64,000 nucleotides of DNA, taken from assembly GCA_963762435.1 (NCBI GenBank), contig CAVXLN010000003.1, positions 186,001 to 250,000 on the forward strand, written 5' to 3'. The DNA comes from JAXDMU01 sp963762435. Lineage in GTDB: Bacteria > Pseudomonadota > Alphaproteobacteria > ATCC43930 > CGMCC-115725. The position numbers were made by a program, and so were the translations under genes. Shown here one piece after another: positions 9,385 to 17,532 of this stretch. Position 1 is the first letter of the stretch. Each line of letters opens with the position of its first letter. The notes beneath the pieces were generated by a model. The model did not search any database, was not told the DNA's origin, and saw nothing but the letters and a program-made list of their open reading frames with translations.

Positions 9385-10410
9385 TCAGCCGGCCAGCGCT
9401 GCCGTGATGGCGGCGCGATCGATGCCCTTGCGGCCGATCACGACGATCCGGCTGGCGCGTTCTTCGTCGGCCCGCCACGGCCGGTCGAAATAATGGCCGA
9501 CCCGGCCGCCGACACCCTGCACCACCGAGCGGAATTGCTTGCCGCCGACCTCGAGGAACCCCTTGATCCTGAGAATGTCATGCGCCGCCATGACGGATTC
9601 GAGCCGGCTCGCGAACGACGCCGGATCCTCTATCGGCCCGCGCGCCACCGCGAAACTGTCGAAATCATCATGATCATGCCCGTCCTCGCCATCATGGCAG
9701 GAGGGGCGCTGGGCCAGATCATCCTCAGCTGCCGCCTCGAGGCCGAGCAGGATCGCGGGCGGGACGGCGCCATGGCTCGACGGCACCAGCTGCACGGCGG
9801 GGCGCAGCCGGGCCCGGAGCTCGCGCTCGACCGCTTCGTAGCTTGGCTCGTCCAAGAGATCGCGCTTGTTGAGGATGACGAGATCGGCGCAGGCGAGCTG
9901 GTCGCCGAACACCTCCTCGAGCGGATTGTCGTGGTCGAGCGACGGGTCGGCGGCGCGCTGGGCGGCAACTGCCGCCGGGTCGTCGGCGAAGCGGCCGGCC
10001 GCCACGGCGGCGGCATCAATCACGGTCACCACGCCGTCGACCGTGACCCGGCTGCGGATCTCCGGCCAGTTGAAGGCCTGCACCAGCGGCTTCGGCAGCG
10101 CCAGGCCCGAGGTCTCGATGACGATGTGATCAGGCGGATCGGGCCGGTCGACCAGCTTTTGCAGCGTCGGCAGGAAATCGTCGGCGACGGTGCAGCAGAT
10201 GCAGCCATTCGCCAGCTCGACGACATCCTCTTCGCGGCAACCTTGGATGCCGCAGCCCAGCAGCAGCTCGCGATCGATGCCGAGCTCGCCGAACTCGTTG
10301 ATGAGGAGGGCAATGCGCCGCCCTTGGGCGTGCTCGACGAGATGCCGGACCAGGCTGGTCTTTCCGGCGCCGAGAAAGCCGGTAATGATGGTGGCGGGAA
10401 TGCGGGGCAT
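9385..10410 (-). CDS. cobW: CobW-type GTPase metallochaperone
   Basis: The 341-residue G3E GTPase has a Walker A TGFLGAGKTS (residues 10-19) and INEFGELGID. The metal-binding motif GCICC lies at about residues 69-73. A central acidic, His-rich stretch (CHDGEDGHDHDDFD) is followed by the CobW C-terminal domain. Family knowledge: CobW proteins load a metal, here presumably cobalt, onto partners in aerobic B12 synthesis; they act in the cytoplasm. It lies between cobP (9 nt upstream) and cobN (4 nt downstream), the common order in alphaproteobacteria, which supports a cobalt supply role for CobN. Confidence 0.95.
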   Translation of the reverse strand: MPRIPATIITGFLGAGKTSLVRHLVEHAQGRRIALLINEFGELGIDRELLLGCGIQGCREEDVVELANGCICCTVADDFLPTLQKLVDRPDPPDHIVIETSGLALPKPLVQAFNWPEIRSRVTVDGVVTVIDAAAVAAGRFADDPAAVAAQRAADPSLDHDNPLEEVFGDQLACADLVILNKRDLLDEPSYEAVERELRARLRPAVQLVPSSHGAVPPAILLGLEAAAEDDLAQRPSCHDGEDGHDHDDFDSFAVARGPIEDPASFASRLESVMAAHDILRIKGFLEVGGKQFRSVVQGVGGRVGHYFDRPWRADEERASRIVVIGRKGIDRAAITAALAG

Positions 10411-10419
10411 GGCGGGCTC

Positions 10420-10980
10420 CTAACGATCTCGGCGCTTGAGAAAAAGCGGCAGGCCCGCGGCAATGAAGACGACGTTGTCGGCCACGGACGCGACCGCCTG
10501 ATTGAGCCGCCCGGCATGGTCGCGGAAGCGGCGGGCGAGCGCATTGTCGGGCACGATGCCGAGCCCGACCTCGTTCGAGACGAGCACGGCCGGGCCGGCA
10601 AGACGCGGCAGCAAGGCGGTGAGCGCCTGCGTCTCGGCCTCGATATCGCGCTCCGCATGCATGAGGTTCGAGAGCCAAAGCGTCAGGCAATCGACCAGGA
10701 TCGGCCGATCGGGCCGGGCCACCTCGGCCATCATGGTGCACAGTGCGAGCGGCTCCTCGATCGTCTGCCAGAAGGCACCGCGGCGCTCGCGATGCCGGCG
10801 GATCCGATCCGCCATCTCGGCATCGCCTGCCGTCGCGGTCGCAAGATATAGGGCACCGGCCGCCTGGCGCTCGATCAGCGTCTCGGCATAGGCGCTCTTG
10901 CCCGAGCGCGCGCCGCCCAGCACCAGCGTCACGCCGCCAAGCGCCGCCGCACCCGCGGCGGGGTGTTCCGAACCGCTCAA
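10420..10980 (-). CDS. cobP: Bifunctional adenosylcobinamide kinase / adenosylcobinamide-phosphate guanylyltransferase
   Basis: The 186-residue enzyme phosphorylates adenosylcobinamide and activates it with GMP for joining to alpha-ribazole. The P-loop is GGARSGKSAYAE (residues 22-33). The likely guanylylated histidine is His63 in IRRHRERRGAFW. LVDCLTLWLSNLM and VLVSNEVGLGIVP are the remaining conserved blocks. It is the first gene of the minus-strand cob operon, with a cobalamin riboswitch in its leader, so its expression should fall when adenosylcobalamin is plentiful. The name cobU is used for the same enzyme in enterobacteria. Confidence 0.95.
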   Translation of the reverse strand: MSGSEHPAAGAAALGGVTLVLGGARSGKSAYAETLIERQAAGALYLATATAGDAEMADRIRRHRERRGAFWQTIEEPLALCTMMAEVARPDRPILVDCLTLWLSNLMHAERDIEAETQALTALLPRLAGPAVLVSNEVGLGIVPDNALARRFRDHAGRLNQAVASVADNVVFIAAGLPLFLKRRDR

Positions 10981-11019
10981 TCGAACTCCCTTCCTCCACC
11001 CGAGGCTGGCGTTTCAAAC

Positions 11020-11195
11020 CCGGGATCGCGAGGAGGTCTCCTGGCTCGGGGTCAAGGATCGCGGGGCAGCCTTCCCAATGCGTTGCCGCACCAGTGGCCT
11101 TAAAGCTCTACGATCTCGCCGCTTACAGTTGCGGGGGCAGCGCCGGAGTTGGCGGCTCGGCCGCACCGGTCTTCCCTGTCTCGGATCCGGGCGGA
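11020..11195 (-). promoter_or_regulatory. Cobalamin riboswitch in the leader of the cobP operon
   Basis: Read on the minus strand, the leader shows the ordered conserved elements of this class. They are GGGAAGACCGGTG, then CTGCCCCCGCAACTGTAAGCGG, GCCACTGG, TGGGAAGG and the B12-box end GAGCCAGGAGACC. The last element ends about 50 nt before the cobP ATG, followed by GGAGGAAGGGAG near the start. Adenosylcobalamin binding should therefore block expression of cobP and the genes behind it. The outer boundaries are approximate. Confidence 0.93.
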
Positions 11196-11255
11196 CGCTA
11201 GCATGGGCTGCCCCGGGTGGCGAGCCCGGTTCGGATCAAGAAAAAGCGCGGATCG

Positions 11256-11298
11256 TTGACCTGGATCAATGCGAGGATCTGAGAAAGAGGGCGTTATA
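11256..11298 (+). promoter_or_regulatory. FNR/FixK-type box with correctly spaced -10 element
   Basis: TTGACCTGGATCAA at 11256-11269 differs by one base from the FNR/FixK palindrome TTGAT-N4-ATCAA. Its centre (11262.5) is about 41.5 nt upstream of a start point near 11304, which would be set by GTTATA at 11293-11298. This is the geometry of a class II FNR-activated promoter. It faces the small HTH-like gene at 11340 and so implies control by low oxygen or nitric oxide. Seen: motif and spacing. Inferred: function. Confidence 0.65.
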
Positions 11299-11339
11299 GC
11301 CGCAATGGGCGCCGAAAGGCACCGCTGGGAGAACCCCAA

Positions 11340-11603
11340 ATGGCTATCGCACAAATCGAGACCGCTGAAGACCTTGCTGCCTGGATGAAGCGCATGAATT
11401 TGACGCTCACCGCCGCCGCCACGCAGCTCGGCCGCAAGCGGGCGACGATCTCCGGCTATATCAACGGCCTGACCGAGATGCCGCAAAGCGTCGGCCGGCA
11501 CGCCGCCATCATCGAGGCTTCCCGTCGCGGTCAGCCCTTTCCCGGCCGCCCCGCAGTCCGGCCGAGCTACTGGCCCACAGGCGAAGAGACCCGCACCGCC
11601 TGA
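11340..11603 (+). CDS. Small HTH-like (XRE-type) protein
   Basis: The 87-residue protein contains LAAWMKRMNLTLTAAATQLG followed by RKRATISGYINGLTEMP. This is the layout of a Cro/XRE helix-turn-helix, with the recognition helix around RATISGYING (about residues 37-47). A basic, proline-rich tail (GRPAVRPSYWPTGEETRTA) follows. There is a GGGAGAA ribosome site 9 nt before the ATG. It may be a DNA-binding regulator or a small accessory protein. An FNR/FixK-type promoter lies directly upstream, and a second small gene starts 39 nt downstream, probably in the same transcript. No target is known. Confidence 0.75.
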   Translation: MAIAQIETAEDLAAWMKRMNLTLTAAATQLGRKRATISGYINGLTEMPQSVGRHAAIIEASRRGQPFPGRPAVRPSYWPTGEETRTA

Positions 11604-11642
11604 CCGCAAGACTTTAAAATCCTAAGCAGGGAGCCGGAAATC

Positions 11643-11825
11643 ATGTCGTATTCGCCGGGTACGATCGACGCGCTCATCGATCTGGTCGAGCTCAAGCTCA
11701 GCGATCTGGACGATGAGAATCACGAGGACTGGCCGGATCTCTGCGTCTTCCGGCGCGCGCTCATCGAGCTTGAGGCCGATCGCGGCGGCCCCACCGTTCG
11801 CGGCAGCGCCATCGTCCTGCATTAG
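11643..11825 (+). CDS. Small acidic protein of unknown function
   Basis: This is a 60-residue reading frame with AGGGAGCCGG upstream of the ATG. The protein is acidic and predicted to be mainly helical (TIDALIDLVELKLSDLDDENHEDWP, then LCVFRRALIELEADRGG). It lies 39 nt after the small HTH gene on the same strand, which suggests a two-gene unit. I recognise no family. An acidic partner that controls the basic HTH protein is possible but only inferred. Confidence 0.6.
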   Translation: MSYSPGTIDALIDLVELKLSDLDDENHEDWPDLCVFRRALIELEADRGGPTVRGSAIVLH

Positions 11826-11837
11826 CATTAGGTAAGG

Positions 11838-12341
11838 TCAGGCGACCGGATCGAAGCTCACCAGCGTCGGCGCCTTGTGCATCACCTCGGCAAGGATCTC
11901 TTCCGACACTTCGAGATCCTGCAGCAGGTCCGGCGGCAGCTTGCCTTCATGCTCCGGTGCTCGCAGGCGCTCATGAGTGATGCGCATGGCGTGCAGCTCA
12001 TGGGCGAAGCATTCGCGCGTGCCGAACGGCAGTGACGGAATCGCCGAGAGCGCGAAGAAGAAATCCATGGCGGCGCTGATCATCAGCTTGAGCATCAGAC
12101 GCTCGCGCCCCAGCAGCCTTTCCTCGATCCGGGTCGCATCCTTGGAGCCTTGAGCCATCGAGGCTCGGATCACGGCGACGAGGGCGTAATATTCGTCGAT
12201 GCTCGCCCGATAGGCATGATATGGCGCGAAAGAGTGCGATGCGATGCCCGCCTTGGTCCGCGCGGCACAGCGCGCGACCTCGCGATAGGACTTGTCGAGG
12301 GCTTCGACAAGCCGGGCAAGCTTCTCCTCCTCTTGCGCCAT
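11838..12341 (-). CDS. Hypothetical helical protein
   Basis: The 167-residue protein has no signal peptide. The first 60 residues look like an amphipathic helix pair (EEEKLARLVEALDKSYREVA). A moderately hydrophobic stretch follows in the middle (LMLKLMISAAMDFFFALSAIPSLP). The C-terminal half is rich in His and Glu (CFAHELHAMRITHERLRAPEHEGK). I do not recognise a family. It converges with the 60-residue gene (12 nt between ends). On its own strand it follows a 75-residue gene by 21 nt, probably forming an operon. Confidence 0.6.
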   Translation of the reverse strand: MAQEEEKLARLVEALDKSYREVARCAARTKAGIASHSFAPYHAYRASIDEYYALVAVIRASMAQGSKDATRIEERLLGRERLMLKLMISAAMDFFFALSAIPSLPFGTRECFAHELHAMRITHERLRAPEHEGKLPPDLLQDLEVSEEILAEVMHKAPTLVSFDPVA

Positions 12342-12362
12342 CTCCCCCGCAGGCAGCCGATC

Positions 12363-12590
12363 TCACATTGTGGCGCGACGTGCGGTCTCAGCCATGAATT
12401 CCTCCACCGTACCGCAAGCGACCGGCTCGATGCCCTTCTGGACAACCTCGCCGATCCGAGCCCTCAGCGCATAATAAGCGTCTTCGAGCCGGCGGTAGGA
12501 AAAGCCACGGCTCAGCCCTTCATTCGCCACCCAACTGTCGAAACCATAGCCGCCTTCCCTCCTGACAACCGGCCCGAGCACGATAGGCAT
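12363..12590 (-). CDS. Small hypothetical protein
   Basis: The 75-residue protein (MPIVLGPVVRREGGYGFDSW at its start) has alternating charged segments and an ending of EEFMAETARRATM. The central FSYRRLEDAYYALRARIGEVV suggests a short helical domain. The pattern GPVVRREGGYGFDSWVANEG resembles a small beta fold that might bind a ligand, but no family is recognised. It lies 21 nt upstream of the 167-residue gene on the same strand. The next gene on this strand, bluB, ends at 12699. Confidence 0.5.
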   Translation of the reverse strand: MPIVLGPVVRREGGYGFDSWVANEGLSRGFSYRRLEDAYYALRARIGEVVQKGIEPVACGTVEEFMAETARRATM

Positions 12591-12698
12591 AACGGCATCC
12601 TCTTAAGCAAGAGTGTCAAACCGGCGGGAAATGGTTAAATTGCAAGGCATTCCCACCTGACCCAGCCATGCAGAAGCAATTTCCACGCCAAAGACCGG

Positions 12699-13340
12699 CT
12701 AACGCCGGAGTATGAAAGAAGTTGCCTCTTGCCGTTTCTCCCAGGCGACCCGCTCGAGCTCGGGGATATCGTCTTCACGGGCCGGATAGCCCAAGCAGAA
12801 ATAACCCACGAAGCGCCATTCGGCCGGCACGTCGAGGCTGACGGCAGCGGCGGCCGGATCGAGGATCGATACCCAACCGAGCCCGATGCCCTCGGCGCGC
12901 GCCGCCAGCCACAGCGTATGCACGGCCGTGATTGCCGAATATTCCGCCATCTCGGGCATGGTGCGTCGGCCGAGCCAATGGCCTTGGGCCGTCGATCGAT
13001 CGGCGAACACGGCGAACTGCACCGGCGCCTGGTCGAGGCCGGCGAGCTTGAGCCGGGCATAGAGCGTCGCCCGCTCGCCCGTCTCGGCTTGCAGGGCGGC
13101 CGCGTTGCAATGCTGGAAATTGTCGCGAATCGCGAGCCGGCGCGTCTTGTCCTCGACCAGCACGAAGCGCCAGGGCTGGCTGAGCCCAACCGAGGGCGCC
13201 ATTGCCGCAATGCCGATCAGTCGTTCGAAGGTCCCGACCGGCAACGCGTCACTCTTGAATTCCCGCACATCGCGGCGCCAGGCCACGAGATCGAGGAGGC
13301 GGGCGCGAAAGCCCGCATCGAAGATCGGCGGCTCTGTCAC
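12699..13340 (-). CDS. bluB: 5,6-dimethylbenzimidazole synthase BluB
   Basis: The enzyme consumes reduced FMN and oxygen to make the lower ligand of B12. The 213-residue protein has the nitroreductase-like FMN-binding start (WRRDVREFKSDALP). It also has the BluB blocks AAMAPSVGLSQPWRFVLVED and VQFAVFADRSTAQGHWLGRRTMPEM. The C-terminal part contains GWVSILDP and FVGYFCLGYPAREDD. I use the GTG at 13340, which leaves 10 nt after cobC. An ATG at 13388 would overlap cobC and add 16 atypical residues. It is the last gene of the cobS-cobC-bluB group. Confidence 0.93.
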   Translation of the reverse strand: MTEPPIFDAGFRARLLDLVAWRRDVREFKSDALPVGTFERLIGIAAMAPSVGLSQPWRFVLVEDKTRRLAIRDNFQHCNAAALQAETGERATLYARLKLAGLDQAPVQFAVFADRSTAQGHWLGRRTMPEMAEYSAITAVHTLWLAARAEGIGLGWVSILDPAAAAVSLDVPAEWRFVGYFCLGYPAREDDIPELERVAWEKRQEATSFILRR

Positions 13341-13350
13341 TGCCGCGGAA

Positions 13351-14019
13351 TCATGGTCGGATATTGACTCCGCCGACCCGCCAGGCATGGCCGTGGCGAG
13401 CCGTCGGATCCTCGAAATAATCGAGCTGGGTAACCGAGATATTGTCGACCGTGAAGGCGAGCGCCGTTTCGGGCGAGAGATCGAGCGCGCGGCTGACCGC
13501 GGCGCGGATGGTCCCGCCATGGGTGACCGCGATGATCGTCTTGCCGGCGAATTCGCGATTGAGCCGATCGATCGTGCCATGCACGCGCTCGGTAAGGTCG
13601 GTGAAGCTTTCGCCGCCCGGTGCCCGCTCGCGCGCCGGCGCAAACCAGAAGCGGTGATATTCCTCGGCACGCTGCTCGGCGAGGCTGGCATAGGTCTGCC
13701 CCTGCCATTCGCCGAAACTCTGCTCGGCCAGATCCGGCTCGACGCGGACCTCCGGACCAGGAATCTCGGCCGGCCCGGGCAATCCCGCCGCAACGATTGC
13801 CGCCGCCGTCTGATGCGTGCGCTTCAAATTGCTCACGACCCACACCGCGTCCCGCGGCAGAAGGGCGGCCAGCCGGCCGAAAGCGGCCGCATCGGTAGTC
13901 ACGCAATCGAAATCGGTCTGGCCGTAGCAGCAGCCATTATTGGCCACGACCGGGGCATGCCTGACCCACCACCAGCGCGTCGACGGCTTGTGCACGCGCC
14001 CTCCGGAAATGCTCGACAT
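13351..14019 (-). CDS. cobC: Histidine phosphatase, alpha-ribazole phosphatase family (CobC-like)
   Basis: The 222-residue protein has the phosphoglycerate-mutase fold signature WWVRHAPVV, with phospho-accepting His21. SNLKRTHQTAAAI follows, and the second catalytic histidine lies in AVTHGGTIRAAVSRAL (His167). RHAP replaces the more usual RHG; this occurs in some alpha-ribazole phosphatases. The role proposed is removal of phosphate from alpha-ribazole phosphate or adenosylcobalamin phosphate. This is supported by its place 25 nt after cobS and 10 nt before bluB. The ATG at 14019 is preferred to an upstream start inside cobS. Confidence 0.85.
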   Translation of the reverse strand: MSSISGGRVHKPSTRWWWVRHAPVVANNGCCYGQTDFDCVTTDAAAFGRLAALLPRDAVWVVSNLKRTHQTAAAIVAAGLPGPAEIPGPEVRVEPDLAEQSFGEWQGQTYASLAEQRAEEYHRFWFAPARERAPGGESFTDLTERVHGTIDRLNREFAGKTIIAVTHGGTIRAAVSRALDLSPETALAFTVDNISVTQLDYFEDPTARHGHAWRVGGVNIRP

Positions 14020-14044
14020 CAACGACCCTTTTATTCGTGGGGTA

Positions 14045-14863
14045 TCAGCGCGCGACGGCGACGAGCAGCATGGCGATTTCGCCGGCCTGCTCGATCGCCC
14101 CCAGCACGTCCCCGGTGTAGCCGCCGATCTGGCGGCGGGCAAGTGCTGCGACCGACGCCATCACGACGACGGCCACGAGGGCCGCCACCAGGCCGCGCCA
14201 GAATCCCAAGCCGACGAGCGACGCCGCAAGGCCGATCGAGAGCGCCAGCCAGACGAGCGGTGCGGATGGCACGCCAGCCTTGGCACCGAGGCCGCCCGGC
14301 CGCGCCGGCAGCAGCACCCGCATCACGCCAGGCAGGAAGGCGCGCGCCATCGCATGCGAGGCGGCCAGGCCGCCGAGAAGGGCCAGAGCGCCCTCGGGCA
14401 TGAGTATCGTCACGCATTCGACGCGCAGGCCGAGGCTCAGCAGCAATGCCAGCACGCCATAGGTGCCGATCCGGCTGTCCTTCATGATCTCAAGCTTGCG
14501 CTCGACCGTGCGGCCGCCGCCGAAGCCGTCGACCGTGTCGGCCAGCCCATCCTCATGCAAGGCACCGGTGAGGAGGATCGTGGCCGTGACCGCGAGCAAG
14601 GCGGCCAAAGGCCCCACGAGGCCGAGCCGAAGCGCCAGCAGCGCCACGCCGCCGCCGACCCCGCCGACCAGCGCCCCCGCGATCGGAAAGCTCCAGGCGG
14701 CGCGGGCGAGCGCATCCTCGGGCCAGCTTCCGCCGACCGGCAGGCGCAGCCGGGTCAGGAACATGAGCCCGACCGAGAGCTGGGCCAGCGGCCCGAAGCC
14801 GCCGCTTGAAAGCCGATCGCGCCAGCGTTTGAGCAGGGGTTCGGGCGCCGTCGATATCGTCAT
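14045..14863 (-). CDS. cobS: Adenosylcobinamide-GDP ribazoletransferase (CobS/CobV)
   Basis: This 272-residue inner-membrane enzyme joins alpha-ribazole to adenosylcobinamide-GDP, the last joining step. Characteristic blocks are GLMFLTRLRLPVG near the start and SFPIAGALVGG. These are followed by the acidic ALHEDGLADTVDGFGGG motif and RIGTYGVLALLLSLGLR. Several hydrophobic helices continue to the end. The ATG at 14863 is preferred; another ATG at 14902 would add 13 residues. It is divergent from cobT with about 90 nt between starts. The name here follows the enteric scheme; it is not the chelatase subunit also called CobS. Confidence 0.94.
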   Translation of the reverse strand: MTISTAPEPLLKRWRDRLSSGGFGPLAQLSVGLMFLTRLRLPVGGSWPEDALARAAWSFPIAGALVGGVGGGVALLALRLGLVGPLAALLAVTATILLTGALHEDGLADTVDGFGGGRTVERKLEIMKDSRIGTYGVLALLLSLGLRVECVTILMPEGALALLGGLAASHAMARAFLPGVMRVLLPARPGGLGAKAGVPSAPLVWLALSIGLAASLVGLGFWRGLVAALVAVVVMASVAALARRQIGGYTGDVLGAIEQAGEIAMLLVAVAR

Positions 14864-14952
14864 TCCGCTTTGAGACCCGCCGCGCCGTGGACTCCCCATC
14901 ATGCGGCATGTTAAGCGCCGGGCTTCGCAATCGAGAAGGGTTTCTTGGCATC

Positions 14953-15987
14953 ATGGCCGCCGATCCCGTTTCCCCCGACGCCAATTTCGACGAGACGCGG
15001 CGGCTGCTGGCCGCCCTGCCCGGTCCCGATCTCGATGCCGGCACTGCTGCCCTCGTGCGCGAGCGGCAGCTGACCAAGCCGGCCGGCTCCTTGGGCCGGC
15101 TCGAGGAGCTGGCGGCCTGGCTCGCGACCTGGCAGGGCAAGCATCCGCCGGTCGTGCGCCATCCGCGCACCGCCGTGTTTGCCGCCAATCACGGCATCGC
15201 GGCTCAAGGCGTGTCCGCCTATCCCGCCGCAGTCACGGCCCAGATGGTGCAGAATTTCGTGACCGGCGGTGCCGCGGTCAATCAGCTGTGCGAATCGGTC
15301 GATGCCGATCTCCGGGTCTATGAGATGGCGCTCGAGCAGCCGACCAACGATTTCAGCAGCACACCGGCGATGGATGAGGCGACCTGCGCGCGCGCCATGG
15401 CCTATGGCATGATGGCGGTCGAGCCGGGGCTCGATGTACTGGCGCTGGGCGAGATGGGCATCGGCAACACGACGAGTGCCGCCGCCTTGTGCCTCGCCCT
15501 CTTCGGCGGCAGGGCCGAGGATTGGGTCGGCCCCGGCACGGGCGTCGAAGGCGAGCGGCTGCGGCATAAGACGGCGATCGTCGCGGCCGCCGTGGCCCTG
15601 CACAGGCCGGTCATGACCGATCCGCTCGAGACGCTGCGCTGCGTCGGCGGTCTCGAGCTGGCGGCGATCGCCGGCGCCGTCCTGGCGGCGCGGCTGGCGC
15701 GCGTGCCGGTCGTGCTCGACGGCTTCGTCTCGACCGCTGCCGCCTCCGTGCTGCATGCGCTCGATCGTCGCGCGCTCGACCATTGCATTATCGCGCATCG
15801 CTCAACCGAGCCGGGGCATTCCCGCCTCATCGGCATCCTCGGCAAGGAACCGCTGCTCGATCTCGGCATGCGGCTCGGCGAAGGCTCCGGCGCCACGCTC
15901 GCCATTGCCATCCTCAAGGCGGCGGCAGCCTGCCATGCCGGCATGGCGACCTTCGCCGAGGCCAAGGTCAGCACCAAGTCGGCCTGA
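14953..15987 (+). CDS. cobT: Nicotinate-nucleotide--dimethylbenzimidazole phosphoribosyltransferase
   Basis: The 344-residue enzyme makes alpha-ribazole phosphate from nicotinate mononucleotide and dimethylbenzimidazole, the product of BluB. Family blocks seen are LTKPAGSLGRLEELAAW, FAANHGIAAQGVSAYP and GEMGIGNTTSAAAL. WVGPGTGVEG is followed by the catalytic Glu310 in RLGEGSGATLA. Start at the ATG at 14953; earlier in-frame residues are not family-like. It is divergent from cobS. The gene is also called cobU in the Pseudomonas denitrificans scheme. Confidence 0.95.
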   Translation: MAADPVSPDANFDETRRLLAALPGPDLDAGTAALVRERQLTKPAGSLGRLEELAAWLATWQGKHPPVVRHPRTAVFAANHGIAAQGVSAYPAAVTAQMVQNFVTGGAAVNQLCESVDADLRVYEMALEQPTNDFSSTPAMDEATCARAMAYGMMAVEPGLDVLALGEMGIGNTTSAAALCLALFGGRAEDWVGPGTGVEGERLRHKTAIVAAAVALHRPVMTDPLETLRCVGGLELAAIAGAVLAARLARVPVVLDGFVSTAAASVLHALDRRALDHCIIAHRSTEPGHSRLIGILGKEPLLDLGMRLGEGSGATLAIAILKAAAACHAGMATFAEAKVSTKSA

Positions 15988-16019
15988 CCGGCGCATTGCC
16001 CCGGTTCTCGCCCTTTTTT
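15987..16019 (+). terminator. Possible terminator after cobT
   Basis: A short stem (ACCGG pairing with CCGGT, arms at 15987-15991 and 16001-16005) is followed after 8 nt by six T residues at 16014-16019. The stem is short and the distance to the T run is long, so this is weak. Confidence 0.3.
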
Positions 16020-16146
16020 CGTCAAGAAGCGAGCGCATCTGGCCTGCGGCTCTTGCCGCAGTGGCGGGACGAACCAACATGGGCGTCAGGCCTAACGGGA
16101 GCGTTAGGGGGCCTTCCGGCCGAGGTAGTGCGCATATGACCTTGAG

Positions 16147-17532
16147 ATGAGTGCGGTGACGAAAGAATCGCTCGAGCCCGGCGATCGGCCGGCCGGCGAG
16201 CTGCCGTCGCTGCTCGTCCTGGGTGAGCGCGGCCGCATCAATCTGCGCACCCTCATCATGATCCGCTGGATCGCGGTGATCGGCCAGGCGAGCACGCTGC
16301 TGATCGTGCATCTGGCGCTGGGCTTCACGCTGCCGCTCGAGATCGCGCTGGGCGTGGTCGCGGCATCGGCCCTCATCAATATCGCGAACTCGCTGCAGAC
16401 CTCGGGGGCTGTCCGGCTGGGCGACCGCGACGTGACCATGTACCTGGCCTATGACGTGGTTCAGCTCGGCGCGCTGATCTATCTGACCGGCGGCTTGCAG
16501 AATCCGTTCGTGCTCCTGGTGATGGCCCCCGTGACGATCGGCGCCACGATCCTGTCGCGCGCCTCCACCTCGATCCTCTCGGCCATCACCGTCGCGGTCA
16601 TCTCGGCCTTGGCCGTCTGGCATCTGCCGCTGCCCTGGGACGAGGATCTGCTGCAGCTGCCCTCGCTCTATATCGCGGCCGTGTGGCTGGCGCTCATCCT
16701 CTCGACCATCTTTATCTCAGCCTATACCTGGAGCGTCGCCGAGGAAGGGCGGCGGATGAGCGACGCGCTGGCCGCCACCCAGCTGGCGCTCGCCCGCGAG
16801 CAGCGCGTCTCGGCCGTGGGCGCCCTCGCCGCCGCCGCTGCCCATGAGCTGGGCAGTCCGCTCGCCACCATCACCGTCATCGCGAAGGAATTGGCGCGCG
16901 ACTTGCCGGCGAGCAGCCCCTTCGCCGAGGACGCGCAGCTTTTGATGTCGCAAACCGCACGCTGCCGCACGATCCTGGCCGAGCTGTCGCGCCAGCGCGA
17001 AGCCGATGGCGGCGCTCCCTATGCCAGGCTGCCGATCAGTGTCTTGGTCGAGGCCGCCGGCGAGCCGCATCGCCCGCATCCGCTCGATGCTCGCAAGATC
17101 GATCTCGTCTATGCGACACGCGGTGCCTTGCCGGACCAGCCGGCGATCGCGCGCAGCCCCGAGATCCTGCACGGGCTGGGCAACATCATCCAGAATGCCC
17201 GCCAATTCGCCCGCGAGACGGTCCGGGTCACGACGGCCTGGGACGAAAAGCGCGTCTCGGTCGAGGTGGTGGATGACGGGCCGGGCTTCGCGCCGGCGAT
17301 CCTGTCGCGCCTGGGCGAGCCCTATCTCAGCGGCCGCGGTGAAACCGAAGAGCATATGGGTCTCGGCATCTTCATCGCCGAGACCTTGCTCCGGCGCACC
17401 GGCGCCACGGTCGAATTCGGCAATCTTCCGGCCGGCGGCGCGCGGGTGCGCGCCAGCTGGCCGCATCGATCTTTCACTGCCAAAGGCGAGGCCCTCGAGG
17501 CGGCGCCGATCATTCAGGAGGCGATCTTATGA
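16147..17532 (+). CDS. regB: Redox-sensing histidine kinase RegB/PrrB/ActS
   Basis: The 461-residue kinase has six membrane helices (about residues 35-195). The quinone-sensing loop GGLQNPF lies at residues 115-121. The H-box is AAAHELGSPLATI with phospho-accepting His233. The redox-active cysteine of the family is present as Cys273 in SQTARCRTIL. The ATPase domain follows (NIIQNARQFA, VVDDGPGFAP, HMGLGIFIAETLL). Family knowledge: it measures quinone and thiol redox state and controls photosynthesis, respiration, nitrogen or carbon fixation genes through RegA. The regA start overlaps its stop. Confidence 0.95.
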   Translation: MSAVTKESLEPGDRPAGELPSLLVLGERGRINLRTLIMIRWIAVIGQASTLLIVHLALGFTLPLEIALGVVAASALINIANSLQTSGAVRLGDRDVTMYLAYDVVQLGALIYLTGGLQNPFVLLVMAPVTIGATILSRASTSILSAITVAVISALAVWHLPLPWDEDLLQLPSLYIAAVWLALILSTIFISAYTWSVAEEGRRMSDALAATQLALAREQRVSAVGALAAAAAHELGSPLATITVIAKELARDLPASSPFAEDAQLLMSQTARCRTILAELSRQREADGGAPYARLPISVLVEAAGEPHRPHPLDARKIDLVYATRGALPDQPAIARSPEILHGLGNIIQNARQFARETVRVTTAWDEKRVSVEVVDDGPGFAPAILSRLGEPYLSGRGETEEHMGLGIFIAETLLRRTGATVEFGNLPAGGARVRASWPHRSFTAKGEALEAAPIIQEAIL

